From assembly GCF_001039575.1 (NCBI RefSeq), contig NZ_JIBT01000016.1, positions 30,561 through 94,560 on the forward strand: a DNA stretch of 64,000 nucleotides, read 5' to 3'. Shown here in pieces: positions 12,629-22,375 of the stretch. The notes under the pieces are model-generated. The model had not been told where the DNA came from. It ran no database searches and saw nothing but the letters and a program-made list of their open reading frames with translations. Position numbers and translations under genes: made by a program. The DNA is from Halomonas sp. PR-M31. Lineage in GTDB: Bacteria; Pseudomonadota; Gammaproteobacteria; Pseudomonadales; Halomonadaceae. The first letter of the stretch is position 1, and each line of letters opens with the position of its first letter.

Positions 12629-12657
12629 TTGATACCTGACACGTTACAGGGTACAGT
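12629..12657 (+). promoter_or_regulatory. Promoter with operator-like palindrome upstream of higB
   Basis: TTGATA (12629-12634) and TACAGT (12652-12657) are separated by 17 bases. The spacer holds the imperfect palindrome CCTGACACGTTACAGG (12635-12650, arms CCTG/CAGG and ACGT centre), a good position for autorepression by the HigA-like antitoxin. The predicted transcription start falls at or within a base or two of the higB ATG at 12664. Confidence 0.55.
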
Positions 12658-12663
12658 TAAGGC

Positions 12664-12942
12664 ATGATACGAAGCTTCAAACATAAGGGCTTGGCCAAAT
12701 TCTTCGAGTCCGGTAGTACAGCTGGGATTCAGACCGCTCACGCCAAGAGGCTTCGGCTCATCCTCGGTCGGCTAAATGCCGCTTCAGACGCCAAGGATAT
12801 GGATTTGCCTGGTCTCCGACTACATGAACTAAAGGGCGATCGCTCGGGCATGTGGTCAGTTACAGTGAGTGGTAATTGGCGCGTGACATTTCGCTTCGAT
12901 AGTAATGACGCCGAGGTTGTGAACTACGAAGACTACCATTGA
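12664..12942 (+). CDS. higB: Type II toxin, HigB-like (RelE superfamily)
   Basis: A 92-residue mRNA-interferase-type toxin. The sequence MIRSFKHKGLAKFFESG, HAKRLRLILGRLNAA, LPGLRLHELKGDRSGMWSVTVSGNWRVTFRF is typical of the HigB/GraT branch of RelE, which cleaves ribosome-bound mRNA. It is followed nine bases later by its antitoxin, in the toxin-first order usual for higBA. No ribosome site precedes it and the predicted start of transcription coincides with the ATG. Confidence 0.92.
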   Translation: MIRSFKHKGLAKFFESGSTAGIQTAHAKRLRLILGRLNAASDAKDMDLPGLRLHELKGDRSGMWSVTVSGNWRVTFRFDSNDAEVVNYEDYH

Positions 12943-12951
12943 GGCACTGCC

Positions 12952-13239
12952 ATGTTGATGCACAATCCTCCCCATCCTGGTGAAGTGATAAAAGAACTCT
13001 GTCTTGAGCCGCTTGGCCTTTCCGTTACTGCTGCAGCGAAAGCACTCGGTGTCAGTCGCAAGACGTTAAGTGCGGTTATCAACGGAAATGCGGGCATTAG
13101 CCCGGAAATGGCTATCCGGCTGTCTATCGCTTTTGATACCTCGGCCGAAAGTTGGCTCAATCAGCAATCCCAGTATGAGCTCTGGCATGCAGAGCAGCGC
13201 CGCCATGAGCTACAAGTCAAGAAGTTGTCCGCTGCGTGA
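12952..13239 (+). CDS. higA: Antitoxin, HigA-like XRE-family
   Basis: A 95-residue antitoxin and probable autorepressor. It opens with the HigA hallmark [25 protein letters not shown] and contains an XRE helix-turn-helix ([30 protein letters not shown], about residues 24-53); the tail is long and charged. It is co-transcribed with higB. The palindrome within the higB promoter spacer is its likely target. Confidence 0.93.
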   Translation: MLMHNPPHPGEVIKELCLEPLGLSVTAAAKALGVSRKTLSAVINGNAGISPEMAIRLSIAFDTSAESWLNQQSQYELWHAEQRRHELQVKKLSAA

Positions 13240-13261
13240 TAAAAGTACATGACCATGCGCT

Positions 13262-13966
13262 TCAGCACCGTAGCTGGTCGGCCAAGTCCAACAGCGATGT
13301 GGCATGAAGATCGTTGGCAGGCGACGCTGAAACGTCCTTGGGATTGGCAGCGCCGAATTCCAAGGGCCGCTCGATATAAGCCGTTTTCAGACCAAAAGAA
13401 CGGGCGCTATCCAGATCGTTCTGGTGGGCCGCCACCATCATCACCGCTTCTGGGGCCACATCGAACACCCGCGCCACGCCTAGATAGGTGTCCGGATGTG
13501 GCTTGTACTGGCGAAATACCTCCGCGCCGAGGATGCAGTCCCAGGGCAGACCGGCGCGCTTGGTCATATTGGCCAGCAGCCCTAGATTACCGTTGGAAAG
13601 CGTGCAGAGGGTGAAGCGACGCTTGAGGCGCGTAAGCCCTTCCACCGCATCCGGCCAAGGGTCCAGGCGATGCCAGGCCTTGTTGAGATCGCGCTTCTGC
13701 GCTTCCGTCAGCGATGTCACGCCGAACTGGGCCAGCACCTCATCCAGAATGCCGCGATGCAGGTCATCGAGCAATGTCCAGCCCTGCTTCCCGGCCATCA
13801 CCCGCTGCATGGCCGGCTTGTAGCCTGCTCGCCAGGCCAGCGCGAACTCGCCGCCATCGACGCCTAGCCCTAACGCTTCGACCTCCCGGGCGATCGAGCT
13901 ATGCCAGTCGACCACGGTGCCGAAGACGTCAAAGGCGAGGACTTCTACTGATCCTTGAGTGTTCAT
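13262..13966 (-). CDS. Haloacid dehalogenase type II-like hydrolase (HAD superfamily)
   Basis: A 234-residue HAD enzyme resembling (S)-2-haloacid dehalogenases, which hydrolyse 2-haloalkanoates by way of an aspartyl ester. Motif I is AFDVFGTVVDW with the nucleophile D13, motif II is TLSNGN, motif III lysine is in QYKPHPDTY, and motif IV is AHQNDLDSAR. The start at 13966 follows a GAGGA; an in-frame ATG 30 bases upstream is an alternative. The real substrate is uncertain because many relatives are phosphatases or have other activities. It ends close behind higA on the opposite strand. Confidence 0.88.
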   Translation of the reverse strand: MNTQGSVEVLAFDVFGTVVDWHSSIAREVEALGLGVDGGEFALAWRAGYKPAMQRVMAGKQGWTLLDDLHRGILDEVLAQFGVTSLTEAQKRDLNKAWHRLDPWPDAVEGLTRLKRRFTLCTLSNGNLGLLANMTKRAGLPWDCILGAEVFRQYKPHPDTYLGVARVFDVAPEAVMMVAAHQNDLDSARSFGLKTAYIERPLEFGAANPKDVSASPANDLHATSLLDLADQLRC

Positions 13967-14099
13967 ATTTCGCGATTCCTCAATGTCATGTATCAATTGT
14001 AGGTGTCGTGGATATTCACAGTGTGCGCCAGGTTCTAGAGGTCGATGATGCCGCGTTGCTGCTGAGATAGACTGGTAGCGAATAAATTCGGAGGATTCG

Positions 14100-14822
14100 A
14101 TGAGCGAGTTGGTTTATTGGCTGGACCTGGCGGGCGTCGTCGTCTTCGCCTTTTCCGGGGTGATCGTCGCCTGTCAATCCCGCATGGACCCTTTCGGCAT
14201 GTTCGTGTTGGGCGCGGTGACCGGAATAGGTGGCGGCACCTTGCGGGACCTGGTGCTGGGCGTGCCGGTTTTTTGGGTGACCGCACCGAGCTATCTTTGG
14301 ATCATTCTTGCCACGGTACTTCTGTCAGTGCTGGGGTTTCACTACATTCATCGATTGACCCGCACTTTCCTGCCGGTGACGGATGCCTTCGGACTGGCCC
14401 TGTTCACGGTAATCGGCGCACATAAGGCGCTGATGCTGGGTCATTTCGGTATCGTTGCGGTATTGATGGGAATGATGACCGGCGTCGCCGGGGGAATGAT
14501 TCGCGATGTGCTGGCGCACCGGGTGCCCATGGTGTTGCGCCGGGAAGTGTATGCCACCGCCTCGATTGCCGGCGGCATCGCCTACGCCATCCTATTCGTA
14601 TCGGAGCTTAACAACATATTCGGTATTGGCGTGACTCTTGTCATTATCCTGAGCATACGACTAGCGGCTATTTATTGGGGCATTTCGCTGCCAACCTTTG
14701 CTTGGGTAGAGAGTCCAATAGGGCCGAAAAAGAATGCTCGCGCCAATCCATCATCGTCGGCTCGATTTAAAGCTCGGGTCAAGATGATTCGATCCGAGCC
14801 TTCTCGGCGTCGAAAACGCTGA
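14100..14822 (+). CDS. TRIC-like cation channel family protein (UPF0126)
   Basis: A 240-residue inner-membrane protein with about seven hydrophobic helices and two repeats of the family signature: AVTGIGGGTLRDLVLG near residue 40 and GMMTGVAGGMIRDVLAHRVP near residue 125. Members form trimeric K+-permeable channels in the characterised cases. A GGAGG precedes the ATG by six bases. The C-terminal 40 residues are polar and arginine/lysine-rich (ending SEPSRRRKR), an extension not needed for the channel fold. Confidence 0.9.
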   Translation: MSELVYWLDLAGVVVFAFSGVIVACQSRMDPFGMFVLGAVTGIGGGTLRDLVLGVPVFWVTAPSYLWIILATVLLSVLGFHYIHRLTRTFLPVTDAFGLALFTVIGAHKALMLGHFGIVAVLMGMMTGVAGGMIRDVLAHRVPMVLRREVYATASIAGGIAYAILFVSELNNIFGIGVTLVIILSIRLAAIYWGISLPTFAWVESPIGPKKNARANPSSSARFKARVKMIRSEPSRRRKR

Positions 14823-14858
14823 GTTGATGAGCGGCCCCGAAGGGCTGCGTCGAAGCGC

Positions 14859-15245
14859 TTACTTCGCGCACTCGTCGGGGTCCTCGAGGTCAGTCTGTAT
14901 CCACTCGCGGCTCAGGTGGATGTCGATGCTTTCCAGCGGCCCGGGCCCGAGATTTTCGTACTTGTGGGGCACGGCGGCGGGGCCGACGAGCACGTCGCCC
15001 TCCTCGGCGTCGATGTACTGCTCGCCGATCTTGAACCGCGCCTTGCCGCGCTTGATGATGAATATCTCGTCATAGGGGTGCACGTGCCACCTGGGCCCCT
15101 TGCCTACCTCGTCGGTGAAGAAGAAAAGAATCGTCACGTCGCTGTTGAGGTCGGCCCCCTCGACGGCGCCGCGCCAGTCGAACTGCCCTGAACGCTTGTC
15201 GCCGCCAGGGATATGTACGGCGGGTTTTGCAGGCTGCTTGGCCAT
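14859..15245 (-). CDS. Cupin-domain protein
   Basis: A 128-residue single-domain cupin. The metal-binding motifs are visible as WHVHPYDEIFIIKRGKARF (H-x-H, E) and, further on, GDVLVGPAAVPHKYENLG with the second histidine. The function is unknown; small cupins like this act as isomerases, dioxygenases or binding proteins. AGGAG precedes the ATG. The gene lies between the TRIC-like gene and a toxin-antitoxin pair and has no obvious operon partner. Confidence 0.87.
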   Translation of the reverse strand: MAKQPAKPAVHIPGGDKRSGQFDWRGAVEGADLNSDVTILFFFTDEVGKGPRWHVHPYDEIFIIKRGKARFKIGEQYIDAEEGDVLVGPAAVPHKYENLGPGPLESIDIHLSREWIQTDLEDPDECAK

Positions 15246-15396
15246 ATCGTCACTCCTGACTCTTTCAATCCGATCTATAACTCGACATGGTCCTTTCCAA
15301 GGCTGATCGCTTTCAATATTAGCTGATATGAACGTCTCAGGTGTGCCCCTTGTAGCTACATCAAGTCGAAGGGCGGGTTGGCATCTGAAGCTGCCC

Positions 15397-15424
15397 TTGC
15401 CTTTTGTTAACCATGGTTTACACT
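15397..15424 (+). promoter_or_regulatory. Promoter with operator-like palindrome ahead of the second toxin-antitoxin pair
   Basis: TTGCCT (15397-15402) and TACACT (15419-15424) are 16 bases apart. The palindrome GTTAACCATGGTTTAC (15406-15421, one mismatched pair) fills the spacer and overlaps the -10. The predicted transcription start is within a base of the toxin ATG at 15432. This mirrors the layout upstream of higB. Confidence 0.5.
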
Positions 15425-15431
15425 AGTGATC

Positions 15432-15734
15432 ATGAAAATGATTAGTGAGACACCAGCCTACGCGAACTGGTTTGCCATGCTGCGTGACCAGCGAGCCAAG
15501 GCGAGAATCCTAGCTCGGGTGCGCCGGGCAGAGCTGGGTAATTTCGGCGATTGCCAGCCGATCGGCGAGGGCGTATCGGAGATGCGTATCCATTACGGGC
15601 CAGGTTATCGCTTATACTTTATGCAACGCGGGCATGAGCTGATCATTCTGCTGGCAGGAGGCGATAAATCCAGCCAGAGCAAGGATATCGATATGGCACG
15701 GCAACTAAGCCGGGACCTGAAGGAGGAATTATGA
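15432..15734 (+). CDS. Type II toxin, RelE/ParE family (HigB/Gp49-like addiction-module killer)
   Basis: A 100-residue toxin with the pattern of the Gp49-like/RelE killer family: [34 protein letters not shown], then the strand-rich core [39 protein letters not shown]. Its stop overlaps the antitoxin start by four bases (ATGA). The ATG at 15432 is preferred over the in-frame GTG at 15426. No Shine-Dalgarno is visible. Family assignment is strong; whether the toxin acts on mRNA or otherwise is inferred. Confidence 0.9.
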   Translation: MKMISETPAYANWFAMLRDQRAKARILARVRRAELGNFGDCQPIGEGVSEMRIHYGPGYRLYFMQRGHELIILLAGGDKSSQSKDIDMARQLSRDLKEEL

Positions 15735-16012
15735 GCACATTGCGGAAATGGGACGTCACCGACCATCTCAATAGCGAAGAAGACATGGCGCTCTATTTGG
15801 AGGCCTGCCTCGAGGAGAACGATCCGGCACTAGCAACAGCGGCGCTAGGCGACATTGCCCGGGCGCGCGGCATGGCCCAGTTGGCTCGCGATACAGGGCT
15901 GACGCGCGAAGGGCTGTACAAAGCGCTATCCGCCGATGGCAATCCAAGCTTTGCAACGATCATGAAAGTGATGAAAGCATTAGGCTTTACGCTACACACC
16001 AAGGTGTCTTGA
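15731..16012 (+). CDS. Antitoxin of the addiction-module antidote family
   Basis: A 93-residue helix-turn-helix antitoxin partnering the upstream toxin. Characteristic stretches are [78 protein letters not shown]; the HTH is about residues 50-85. This is the HI1420-like addiction antidote family, which usually follows a Gp49-type toxin as here. It probably binds the palindrome in the operon promoter. Confidence 0.9.
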   Translation: MSTLRKWDVTDHLNSEEDMALYLEACLEENDPALATAALGDIARARGMAQLARDTGLTREGLYKALSADGNPSFATIMKVMKALGFTLHTKVS

Positions 16013-16066
16013 AGGTCAGTTGACGTAACCTGCCTAATGTTCGCGCTACGCTCTCGATTCTCTACC

Positions 16067-16086
16067 AGCCCGACCTCTATCGGGCT
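16067..16086. terminator. Hairpin between antitoxin and polA (possible terminator)
   Basis: A seven-base stem AGCCCGA/TCGGGCT with a six-base loop lies between two convergent genes. The T-run is poor on both strands, so termination is uncertain. The right arm and following bases recur next to the decayed polA copy at 12.3 kb. Confidence 0.35.
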
Positions 16087-16103
16087 GTCTTCATGTCACT
16101 GCC

Positions 16104-18881
16104 TCAATGCGCTTCGTCCCAGTTATCCCCCGCCTCCGCTTCGACGATCAGCGGCACCTTGAGCTCAGCGGCGTTCTGCATGCGCGCCTTCACCTTGCCA
16201 ATGAAATCTTCGACCTGTTCGTTTTTGACCTCGAACACCAGCTCATCGTGGACCTGCATGACCATCAAAGCGTCGAACTCGCTCTCGCCCTTTAAAGGAT
16301 TGAGCCAGGCATCGACGTCGATCATGGCCAGTTTGATGATGTCCGCGGCGGTGCCCTGCATGGGGGCGTTGATGGCGGTGCGCTCCGCGGCCTGACGGCG
16401 GGCGTGCTGGCGAGAGTTGATCTCCGGTAGATAAAGACGCCGACCGAACACGGTCTCCACAAAGCCGTCTTCCGCGGCCTGGAAGCGGATGTTGTTCATG
16501 AAGCGGGCTACCCCCGGATAGCGATCGAAGTAGCGATCGATGTAGGTCTGGGCCTGGCCACGTTCGATATGCAGCTGCCGCCCCAGGCCCCAGGCGCTCA
16601 TGCCATAGATCAGCCCGAAATTGATCGCCTTGGCACTGCGTCGTTGGTCGGGGAGCACTTTGTTTAGGGCCACGCCGAAGACTTCCGCGGCGGTGGCGGC
16701 GTGAATGTCCCGGTCGTTGGCGAAGGCATCCAGCAGCCCCTTGTCTTCGGACAGATGCGCCATGATGCGAAGCTCGATTTGGGAGTAATCCGCCGCGACG
16801 ATCCTGTAGCCGGGCCGGGCGATGAAGGCCTGGCGAATCTTGCGCCCCTCTTCGGTGCGGATAGGAATGTTCTGCAGGTTGGGGTCCGATGACGACAGCC
16901 GCCCGGTGGCAGTCACCGCCTGATGATAGCTGGTATGAATGCGTCCGGTGCTCTTGTTGATAAGCCTGGGCAGCTTATCCGTGTAGGTGGACTTGAGCTT
17001 GGAAAGCCCGCGATGGGCCATGATCACCTTGGGCAACGGATAGTCCAGAGCCAGCTCTTCCAGCACGGCTTCCGCGGTGGAGGGCGCGCCCTTGGGCGTC
17101 TTCTTGATCACCGGGATCTTTTGCTCGTCGAACAGGATTTCGCTCAGCTGCTTGGGCGAGCCCAGGTTGAACTCCCGGCCGGCGATCTCGAAAGCTTCCT
17201 TTTCCTGTTCGCGAATGCGTGTTTCAAGCTCCTGGCTCTGGTTGTGCAGGCGAGTGACGTCAAGTGCCACGCCGTTTCGCTCCATGCGCGACAGCACCGG
17301 AATCATCGGGCGTTCGATGCTGTCCAGCACCTCACTTAGCCGCCCTTCCGCCTCCACCTTGGGCCGCAGCGCCTGGTGCAAGCGCAGGGTGATATCCACG
17401 TCCTCACAGGCATAGGGCACCGCTTGTTCGAGGGCCACCTGATTGAAGGTGATCTGCTTGGCCCCCTTGCCGGCCACCTCCTCGAAGCTGATGGTCTTCT
17501 GGCCCAGATATTTCAGCGCCAGGGAGTCCATGTCATGCCGGGTGGCGGTGGAGTTGAGCACGTAGGATTCCAGCATGGTATCGGTCAGCGGCCCCACCAC
17601 GCGAATATCGTAGCGCGCCAGCACGGAAATATCGTACTTCAGGTTCTGGCCGATCTTGGTCTTGCTCGGGTCTTCCAGCAGTGGTTTGAGCGCCTTGAGC
17701 ACCGCCTCGCGATCAAGCTGATCCGGCACGTCGAGGTAGTCGTGGGCCACGGGAATATAGGCGGCCTCACCCGCTTTCAGCGCCAGGCCGATACCCACGA
17801 TCTCCGCGTCCATATAGTTCAGGCTGGTGGTTTCCAGATCGAAGCAGAACTCCTCCGCCTGCTTCAGGCGTTCCAGCCAGTCGTCGAATTCGGCCTGGGT
17901 CAAGAGAGTGTGATCATCCCGCTCCGGGGCGGTGAGAGTAGTATCCTCCTCGATCGCTTCGTCACTGCGTGTATTCTTGCCTTCAACGTCATCGACGCCC
18001 TGGTCCCTGCCCTCGAGCAGCTCGGACAGCCAGCTCTTGAACTCGAGCTCGCGGTAGAGCGTTGAAAGCGCTTCCCGATCCGGGTGGGCGATATCCAGAT
18101 CGTCGAGCCCCACGGGCAGGTCGCAGTCGGTCTTGATGGTGGCAAGCTGGTAGGAAAGATAGGCCTGTTCCCTGTTCTCCTCGAGCTTCTTGGGCAGGGA
18201 CTTGGCGCCGCGCACGGGCAGGGTTGCCACCTTGTCGAGATCCGCATAGATGGCGTCCATGCTGCCGACGCCCTGGAGCAAGCCAAGCGCTGTCTTTTCG
18301 CCCACCCCGGGCACGCCGGGAATGTTATCGACCTTGTCCCCCATCAGCGCCAGAAAGTCGATGATCAACTCTGGGGGCAAGCCGAACTTGTTCTCGACGC
18401 CGGCAACATCCAGGGTCTCGCCCTTCATGGTGTTGACCAGGGTGACATGGCCGTTGACCAGTTGCGCCATGTCCTTGTCCCCGGTGGAGATTACCGCGTC
18501 CCGGCCGGCTTCGGTGGCATGGCGGGCCAGGGTGCCGATGACGTCATCCGCCTCGACCCCCTCGATGCATAGAAGCGGCAGGCCAAGGGCTTTAACGCAG
18601 GCGTGCAGGGGCTCGATCTGCTCGCGCAAATCGTCCGGCATCGGTGGGCGATGGGCCTTGTACTGATCAAACAGCTTGTCGCGAAAAGTCTTGCCCTTGG
18701 CGTCGAACACCACCGCCATAGGGCTGTTTGGATACTGCTTGATCAGGCTCTTGAGCATGTTGATCACGCCCTTGACCGCCCCGGTGGGCTTGCCCTTTGA
18801 CGTGGTCAGCGGTGGCAGCGCATGAAAAGCGCGGTAGAGATAAGAAGAACCGTCGACGAGAACGATGGGGGTTGCGGCCAT
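16104..18881 (-). CDS. polA: DNA polymerase I
   Basis: A 925-residue repair and lagging-strand polymerase, the usual length. Domains in order: 5'-3' exonuclease ([33 protein letters not shown], residues 1-300), 3'-5' exonuclease ([21 protein letters not shown], near residue 345, with the catalytic DxE retained as D-L-E), and polymerase with motif [15 protein letters not shown], motif [15 protein letters not shown] and motif [10 protein letters not shown]. All three activities look intact. The gene is convergent with a toxin-antitoxin operon, and its 3' end is duplicated as a remnant at 12.3-12.5 kb. Confidence 0.98.
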   Translation of the reverse strand: MAATPIVLVDGSSYLYRAFHALPPLTTSKGKPTGAVKGVINMLKSLIKQYPNSPMAVVFDAKGKTFRDKLFDQYKAHRPPMPDDLREQIEPLHACVKALGLPLLCIEGVEADDVIGTLARHATEAGRDAVISTGDKDMAQLVNGHVTLVNTMKGETLDVAGVENKFGLPPELIIDFLALMGDKVDNIPGVPGVGEKTALGLLQGVGSMDAIYADLDKVATLPVRGAKSLPKKLEENREQAYLSYQLATIKTDCDLPVGLDDLDIAHPDREALSTLYRELEFKSWLSELLEGRDQGVDDVEGKNTRSDEAIEEDTTLTAPERDDHTLLTQAEFDDWLERLKQAEEFCFDLETTSLNYMDAEIVGIGLALKAGEAAYIPVAHDYLDVPDQLDREAVLKALKPLLEDPSKTKIGQNLKYDISVLARYDIRVVGPLTDTMLESYVLNSTATRHDMDSLALKYLGQKTISFEEVAGKGAKQITFNQVALEQAVPYACEDVDITLRLHQALRPKVEAEGRLSEVLDSIERPMIPVLSRMERNGVALDVTRLHNQSQELETRIREQEKEAFEIAGREFNLGSPKQLSEILFDEQKIPVIKKTPKGAPSTAEAVLEELALDYPLPKVIMAHRGLSKLKSTYTDKLPRLINKSTGRIHTSYHQAVTATGRLSSSDPNLQNIPIRTEEGRKIRQAFIARPGYRIVAADYSQIELRIMAHLSEDKGLLDAFANDRDIHAATAAEVFGVALNKVLPDQRRSAKAINFGLIYGMSAWGLGRQLHIERGQAQTYIDRYFDRYPGVARFMNNIRFQAAEDGFVETVFGRRLYLPEINSRQHARRQAAERTAINAPMQGTAADIIKLAMIDVDAWLNPLKGESEFDALMVMQVHDELVFEVKNEQVEDFIGKVKARMQNAAELKVPLIVEAEAGDNWDEAH

Positions 18882-19079
18882 AAAAAAGGCGTCCTGATAG
18901 CGCGTACGATGCGAACATGATACGCAAGCACGCTCGAAGCGTCAGGTATCCTCGGCGGAAGAACGCAATGACTACAGCGCCACCGCAGATCAAGTTAGAT
19001 GCACAATCGCCGATATTATGAATACACTGGTACTATGACGTGAACATCAGATGCCCTGTTCGCCATTCGGGAGAACTTT

Positions 19080-19367
19080 ATGATCCTAAACCGTCTTGTT
19101 CCAAGCGCGCTTCTCGCTCTCGTGCTACTAGGCTCGACGCCATTGGTATCGGCTCAGGAAGATTCCGATGCCCCGGATATCACCGTGCGTCAGGAAGAGG
19201 ACCGCACCATTCGGGAATACCGGGTCAACGGCCAGCTTTACGCCATCAGAATCGAACCAAAGGTAGGCCCTGCCTATTTTCTGGTGGATGACGATGGCGA
19301 TGGGGACTTCCAGCGTAGCGACAACGAGCGTATCGCCGTTCCCAGCTGGGTACTGTTCTCCTGGTAA
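19080..19367 (+). CDS. DUF2782-family small exported protein
   Basis: A 95-residue protein with a signal peptide (MILNRLVPSALLALVLLGS to VSAQE). The mature part TVRQEEDRTIREYRVNGQLYAIRIEPKVGPAYFLVDDDGDGDFQRSD matches the small DUF2782 family found between polA and thrB in many gammaproteobacteria. GGGAGA precedes the ATG. Its function is unknown. Confidence 0.85.
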   Translation: MILNRLVPSALLALVLLGSTPLVSAQEDSDAPDITVRQEEDRTIREYRVNGQLYAIRIEPKVGPAYFLVDDDGDGDFQRSDNERIAVPSWVLFSW

Positions 19368-19491
19368 GTTCTTGCCAGAACGCCTCACTGAACATCCCTC
19401 TTTGCCTGCGGTAGCGTAATCACCGCAGGCCCCTGCACGATGAAGAGTCGAGCCGCTACAATGCCCCCTCGACATCCAGCGCGAGACCACC

Positions 19492-20454
19492 ATGGCTGTA
19501 TTCACCCCGTTGAGCGATTCTCAGGTCGCCAATTTTCTCGAGCGCTTTGACATAGGCTGTCTCGAGATACTTGAAGGCGTCGCCAGCGGCACCGAAAACT
19601 CCACCTTCTTTGTCACCACGGATCGCGCGTCCTTGGTGCTGACCTTGTTCGAACAGGGCGAGCACGATGAGCTGCCGTTCTTCGTCGAGCTGCTGGACTA
19701 CTTGGCTGAGCATCATCTGCCGGTTCCCGGACCTGTCCACGATCGCCAAGGTATTGCGTTACAAAGTCTGGCGGATAAGCCAGCGCTGCTGTTCCCACGC
19801 CTGCCGGGCAAACACCCCAAATCCCCTAATCTGGTCCAGTGCCGCGCTCTAGGGGATGCACTTGGGCGCATGCATCATGTGTCGCAACACTTCCCCAGGC
19901 AGCGTGACAACCCGCGGGATCTGAACTGGCTGCTGGAGACCCATCCTCGAGTGATGCCCTATCTGTCAGCCCAGGATCAGGCACTGATGCGCGAAGAGAT
20001 CGCGGCTTATCAGGCGGCATTCGACAGCCAGGACGTGCTGCCCCAAGGCGCCATTCATGGCGATCTGTTTCGCGACAACACGTTGTTCGATGGTGACACA
20101 CTTGGCGGGCTCATCGATTTCTACAATGGCTGCACCGGGGATTTGCTGTTCGATCTGGCCATCGTCGTCAACGACTGGGCCTGCAACCCGGATGGCAGCT
20201 TGAACCAGGAACGCCACGATGCCCTGCTCAATGCCTACGTGGCGCGCCGTCCGCTCGATAAAACCGAACGACAGTGCTGGCCGCTGATGCTGCGCATGAC
20301 TGCCCTGCGTTACTGGCTTTCTCGGCTGCTGGTGGTTCATGTGGACCCGCCGGCCTTTGATCTGACCCCTCACGACCCGGAGCAGTTTCGCCGCATTCTC
20401 CTTCACCGCATCGAACACGGCGCCCTGGCGCTACCGGAGCAGACCCCTTCATGA
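19492..20454 (+). CDS. thrB: Homoserine kinase (APH-fold type)
   Basis: Phosphorylates L-homoserine in threonine biosynthesis. The 320 residues belong to the aminoglycoside-phosphotransferase-like ThrB branch used by pseudomonads and halomonads, not the GHMP kinase of E. coli. Landmarks are EGVASGTENSTFFVTT near the start (nucleotide loop), the catalytic loop AIHGDLFRDNTLF near residue 185 and GGLIDFYNG for metal binding. The stop overlaps the speA start by four bases (ATGA), so the two are translationally coupled. Confidence 0.93.
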   Translation: MAVFTPLSDSQVANFLERFDIGCLEILEGVASGTENSTFFVTTDRASLVLTLFEQGEHDELPFFVELLDYLAEHHLPVPGPVHDRQGIALQSLADKPALLFPRLPGKHPKSPNLVQCRALGDALGRMHHVSQHFPRQRDNPRDLNWLLETHPRVMPYLSAQDQALMREEIAAYQAAFDSQDVLPQGAIHGDLFRDNTLFDGDTLGGLIDFYNGCTGDLLFDLAIVVNDWACNPDGSLNQERHDALLNAYVARRPLDKTERQCWPLMLRMTALRYWLSRLLVVHVDPPAFDLTPHDPEQFRRILLHRIEHGALALPEQTPS

Positions 20455-22366
20455 CATCCCCCGCTGCCAAGGCCCGCCGCACCTACAACATCGATCAGTG
20501 GGGCAGCGGCTATTTCGATGTAGACGATCAGGGCAATACCGTGGTCAGGCCGCTGGGCAGCGAGACCGAAGGCCCTGCCCTGCCCTTGAACGCCCTGGTC
20601 GATCAGCTGCGCGAGGCGGGGCTGCGCCTGCCGGTGCTGGTGCGCTTCACGGATATTCTTCACGACCGGGTCGAGCAGCTGTGTGCGGCCTTCGATGCCG
20701 CCATGCGGGAAGCGGCCTACTCCGGCGGTTATACCGCGGTCTATCCGATCAAGGTCAATCAGCAGCGCCGAGTGGTGGAGGAGATACTCGCCACCCAGGA
20801 GCGCGGCCATGGTCGGGTCGGGCTTGAAGCCGGCAGCAAACCGGAACTGCTGGCGGTATTGGCGCTGTCCGGTGGCAGCCTTTCTGATCATCCTCTTTGA
20901 TCGTATGCAACGGCTACAAGGATCGGGAATACGTGCGTCTGGCCCTGATGGGCGAGAAACTCGGCCACAGGGTCTATCTGGTGGTGGAGAAGTTCTCGGA
21001 GCTTGCGCTGATCCTGGAGGAGGCCAAGCGCCTGGATGTGCGCCCGCGCATTGGTCTGCGGGCGCGGCTGGCCTCCGTTGGCAAGGGCAAGTGGCAAAAT
21101 AGCGGTGGCGAGAAATCCAAGTTCGGCCTGACCGCGACCCAGATCCTTGACGTGGTCGAGCGGCTCTGCCAGGCCAAGTCCCTGGATAGCCTGCAGCTGG
21201 TGCATTTTCATCTTGGCTCTCAGATCGCCAATATTCGCGACATTCAGCGCGGGTTGCGGGAGTGCGCGCGGTTCTATCAGAGCCTGCGGGAACTCGGCGC
21301 ACCGGTGGATACCGTGGATGTAGGCGGCGGCCTTGGCATTGACTACGAAGGCACTCGCTCTCGCAGCTTCTGCTCGATCAACTATTCCATGAGTGAGTAT
21401 GCCAGCAACGTGGTGTGGGCCTTCCGGCAAGCCTGCGAAGCCGAAGGCGCGCCCCATCCCCATTTGATTTCCGAATCCGGTCGCGCCCTGACCGCCCATC
21501 ATGCGGTGCTGATCACTAACGTGATCGATGAAGAGCGCATCGGTGAGAAGCCCCCGGAGCGGCGTCTGGCCATGCAGGATGTCCAGGTCGGGGAGCTATG
21601 GGAGGTCTTCGATCGACTGGCAACGACAGCCGAGCCTCGGGGCCAGGTCGAGGCCTATCATGATCTGGTACAGGCGATAGGCGAGCTGCAGGTACGCTTC
21701 GTGCTGGGCTTGGCGGGCATCGAGGCGCGGGCCGAAGGCGAAGCGGTCTATTTTGCCGCCTGTCAGCGCTTGAGAGCCAAGCTCGATAGCCGCAACCGCG
21801 CCCATCGCGAAATCATCGACGAACTCGCGGAAAAACTCGCCGACAAGCTGTTCGTCAACTTCTCCTTGTTCCAGTCCGTGCCGGACGTCTGGGGTATCGA
21901 TCAGGTCTTTCCAGTGCTGCCGCTCTCCGGACTCGACCGGGAACCGACCCGGCGAGCGGTGATTCAGGACATCACCTGCGATTCCGACGGTCGTATCGAT
22001 AGCTACGTGGACGGCCAGGGGCTCGAAGCCACTCTGCCGCTGCCGGAGTGGCAGAATGGCGAGGATCGGCTGCTGGGCCTGTTCCTGGTAGGCGCCTATC
22101 AGGAAATCCTGGGCGATCTGCACAACCTGTTCGGTGACACGGATTCCGTGGATGTGGCCTTGGATGCCCAAGGCCGTTGGCGGCTATCGACCCTGCGTCA
22201 GGGCGATAGCGTGGCCCAGGTGCTGCGCTACGTGGATTTCGATGCCCAGGTATTGCAAGAGCGGCTGCAGGCTCAGTTGCACAATAGCCACCTGAGCCAG
22301 GAGGAACGCTTGAGCTTCATGACCGAACTGGTCGCGGGGCTCGAGGGGTATACCTATCTTGAATGA
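20451..22366 (+). pseudogene. speA: Biosynthetic arginine decarboxylase, split by a frameshift
   Basis: Makes agmatine from arginine, the entry to putrescine, with PLP. The first piece (20451-20900) has YPIKVNQQRRVVEEI, whose lysine binds PLP, and ends at LSGGSLSDHPL. The second (open from about 20897 to 22366) resumes with IVCNGYKDREYVRLALMGEKLGH, then HFHLGSQIANIRD, DVGGGLGIDYEGTRS and SESGRALTAHHAV, to the normal C-terminus. The two join perfectly if one base is added within cctcttt at about 20892-20898. Full length would be near 638 residues. The rest is conserved, so this may be an assembly error in an intact gene. Confidence 0.9.
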
Positions 22367-22375
22367 AAGTGGCCG

